Assembly (NCBI GenBank): GCA_937896205.1
Contig: CALBNA010000422.1
Coordinates: 1-5,400, forward strand
Reading direction: 5' to 3'
DNA length: 5,400 nucleotides
Source of the DNA: an uncultured Campylobacter sp.
GTDB lineage: Bacteria > Campylobacterota > Campylobacteria > Campylobacterales > Campylobacteraceae
Shown: positions 1-5,400 of the stretch, in pieces
Position numbering within the stretch: the stretch's first letter is position 1
Layout of the letters: every line of letters begins with the position of its first letter
Program-made: the position numbers and the translations under genes
The notes under the pieces: generated by a model
The model's database searches: none
Told to the model about the DNA's origin: nothing
The model's input: only the letters and a program-made list of their open reading frames with translations

Positions 1-5400
<5,400 letters not shown>

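Overview
The window is a piece of a Campylobacter-like (Campylobacterota, formerly epsilonproteobacterial) genome. It holds the two large RNA polymerase subunit genes in their usual order on the + strand: the 3' quarter of rpoB (beta subunit), then nearly all of rpoC (beta' subunit). The assignment rests on near-invariant RNA polymerase motifs in both proteins, on a Campylobacter-type RpoC N-terminus ([18 protein letters not shown]), and on the lineage's typical AAATTTT-rich Lys/Ile/Phe codons. The base composition looks richer in G+C than the AT-rich C. jejuni type. That fits the higher-GC oral group (C. rectus/showae/curvus/gracilis) better, but the species call is only inference.

Layout: 1-947 is the C-terminal part of RpoB, open at the left edge. 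Its TGA lies inside the start of rpoC, so the two genes overlap by 8 nt (940-947) and rpoC is read in the +1 frame relative to rpoB. A GAGG Shine-Dalgarno element inside the last rpoB codons (927-930) serves the rpoC ATG at 940. rpoC runs without a stop from 940 to about 5345. It covers the zinc ribbon, clamp helices, catalytic NADFDGD loop, F-loop, bridge helix, second zinc site and trigger loop. The trigger loop carries an insertion of about 330 residues, larger than the E. coli SI3. The start of the final C-terminal segment is also present. There is no intergenic DNA, RNA gene, mobile element, CRISPR array or terminator in the window.

The right end is not genomic. From 5346 to 5400 the sequence is an Illumina Nextera (Tn5 tagmentation) read-through adapter: the 19-nt mosaic end, the read-2 adapter tail (one mismatch), an 8-nt index CGTACTAG, and the beginning of the P7 flow-cell sequence. 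The contig was therefore assembled into untrimmed adapter. It cuts rpoC perhaps 35-50 codons short of its natural end and creates a false open reading frame on each strand.

Functionally, the two genes encode the subunits that together form the active centre of the housekeeping RNA polymerase. The overlap implies co-transcription and coupled, near-equimolar translation. I found no previously undescribed biological system here. The most useful observations are the adapter contamination, the translational overlap (Helicobacter relatives have these two genes fused), and the enlarged trigger-loop insertion.
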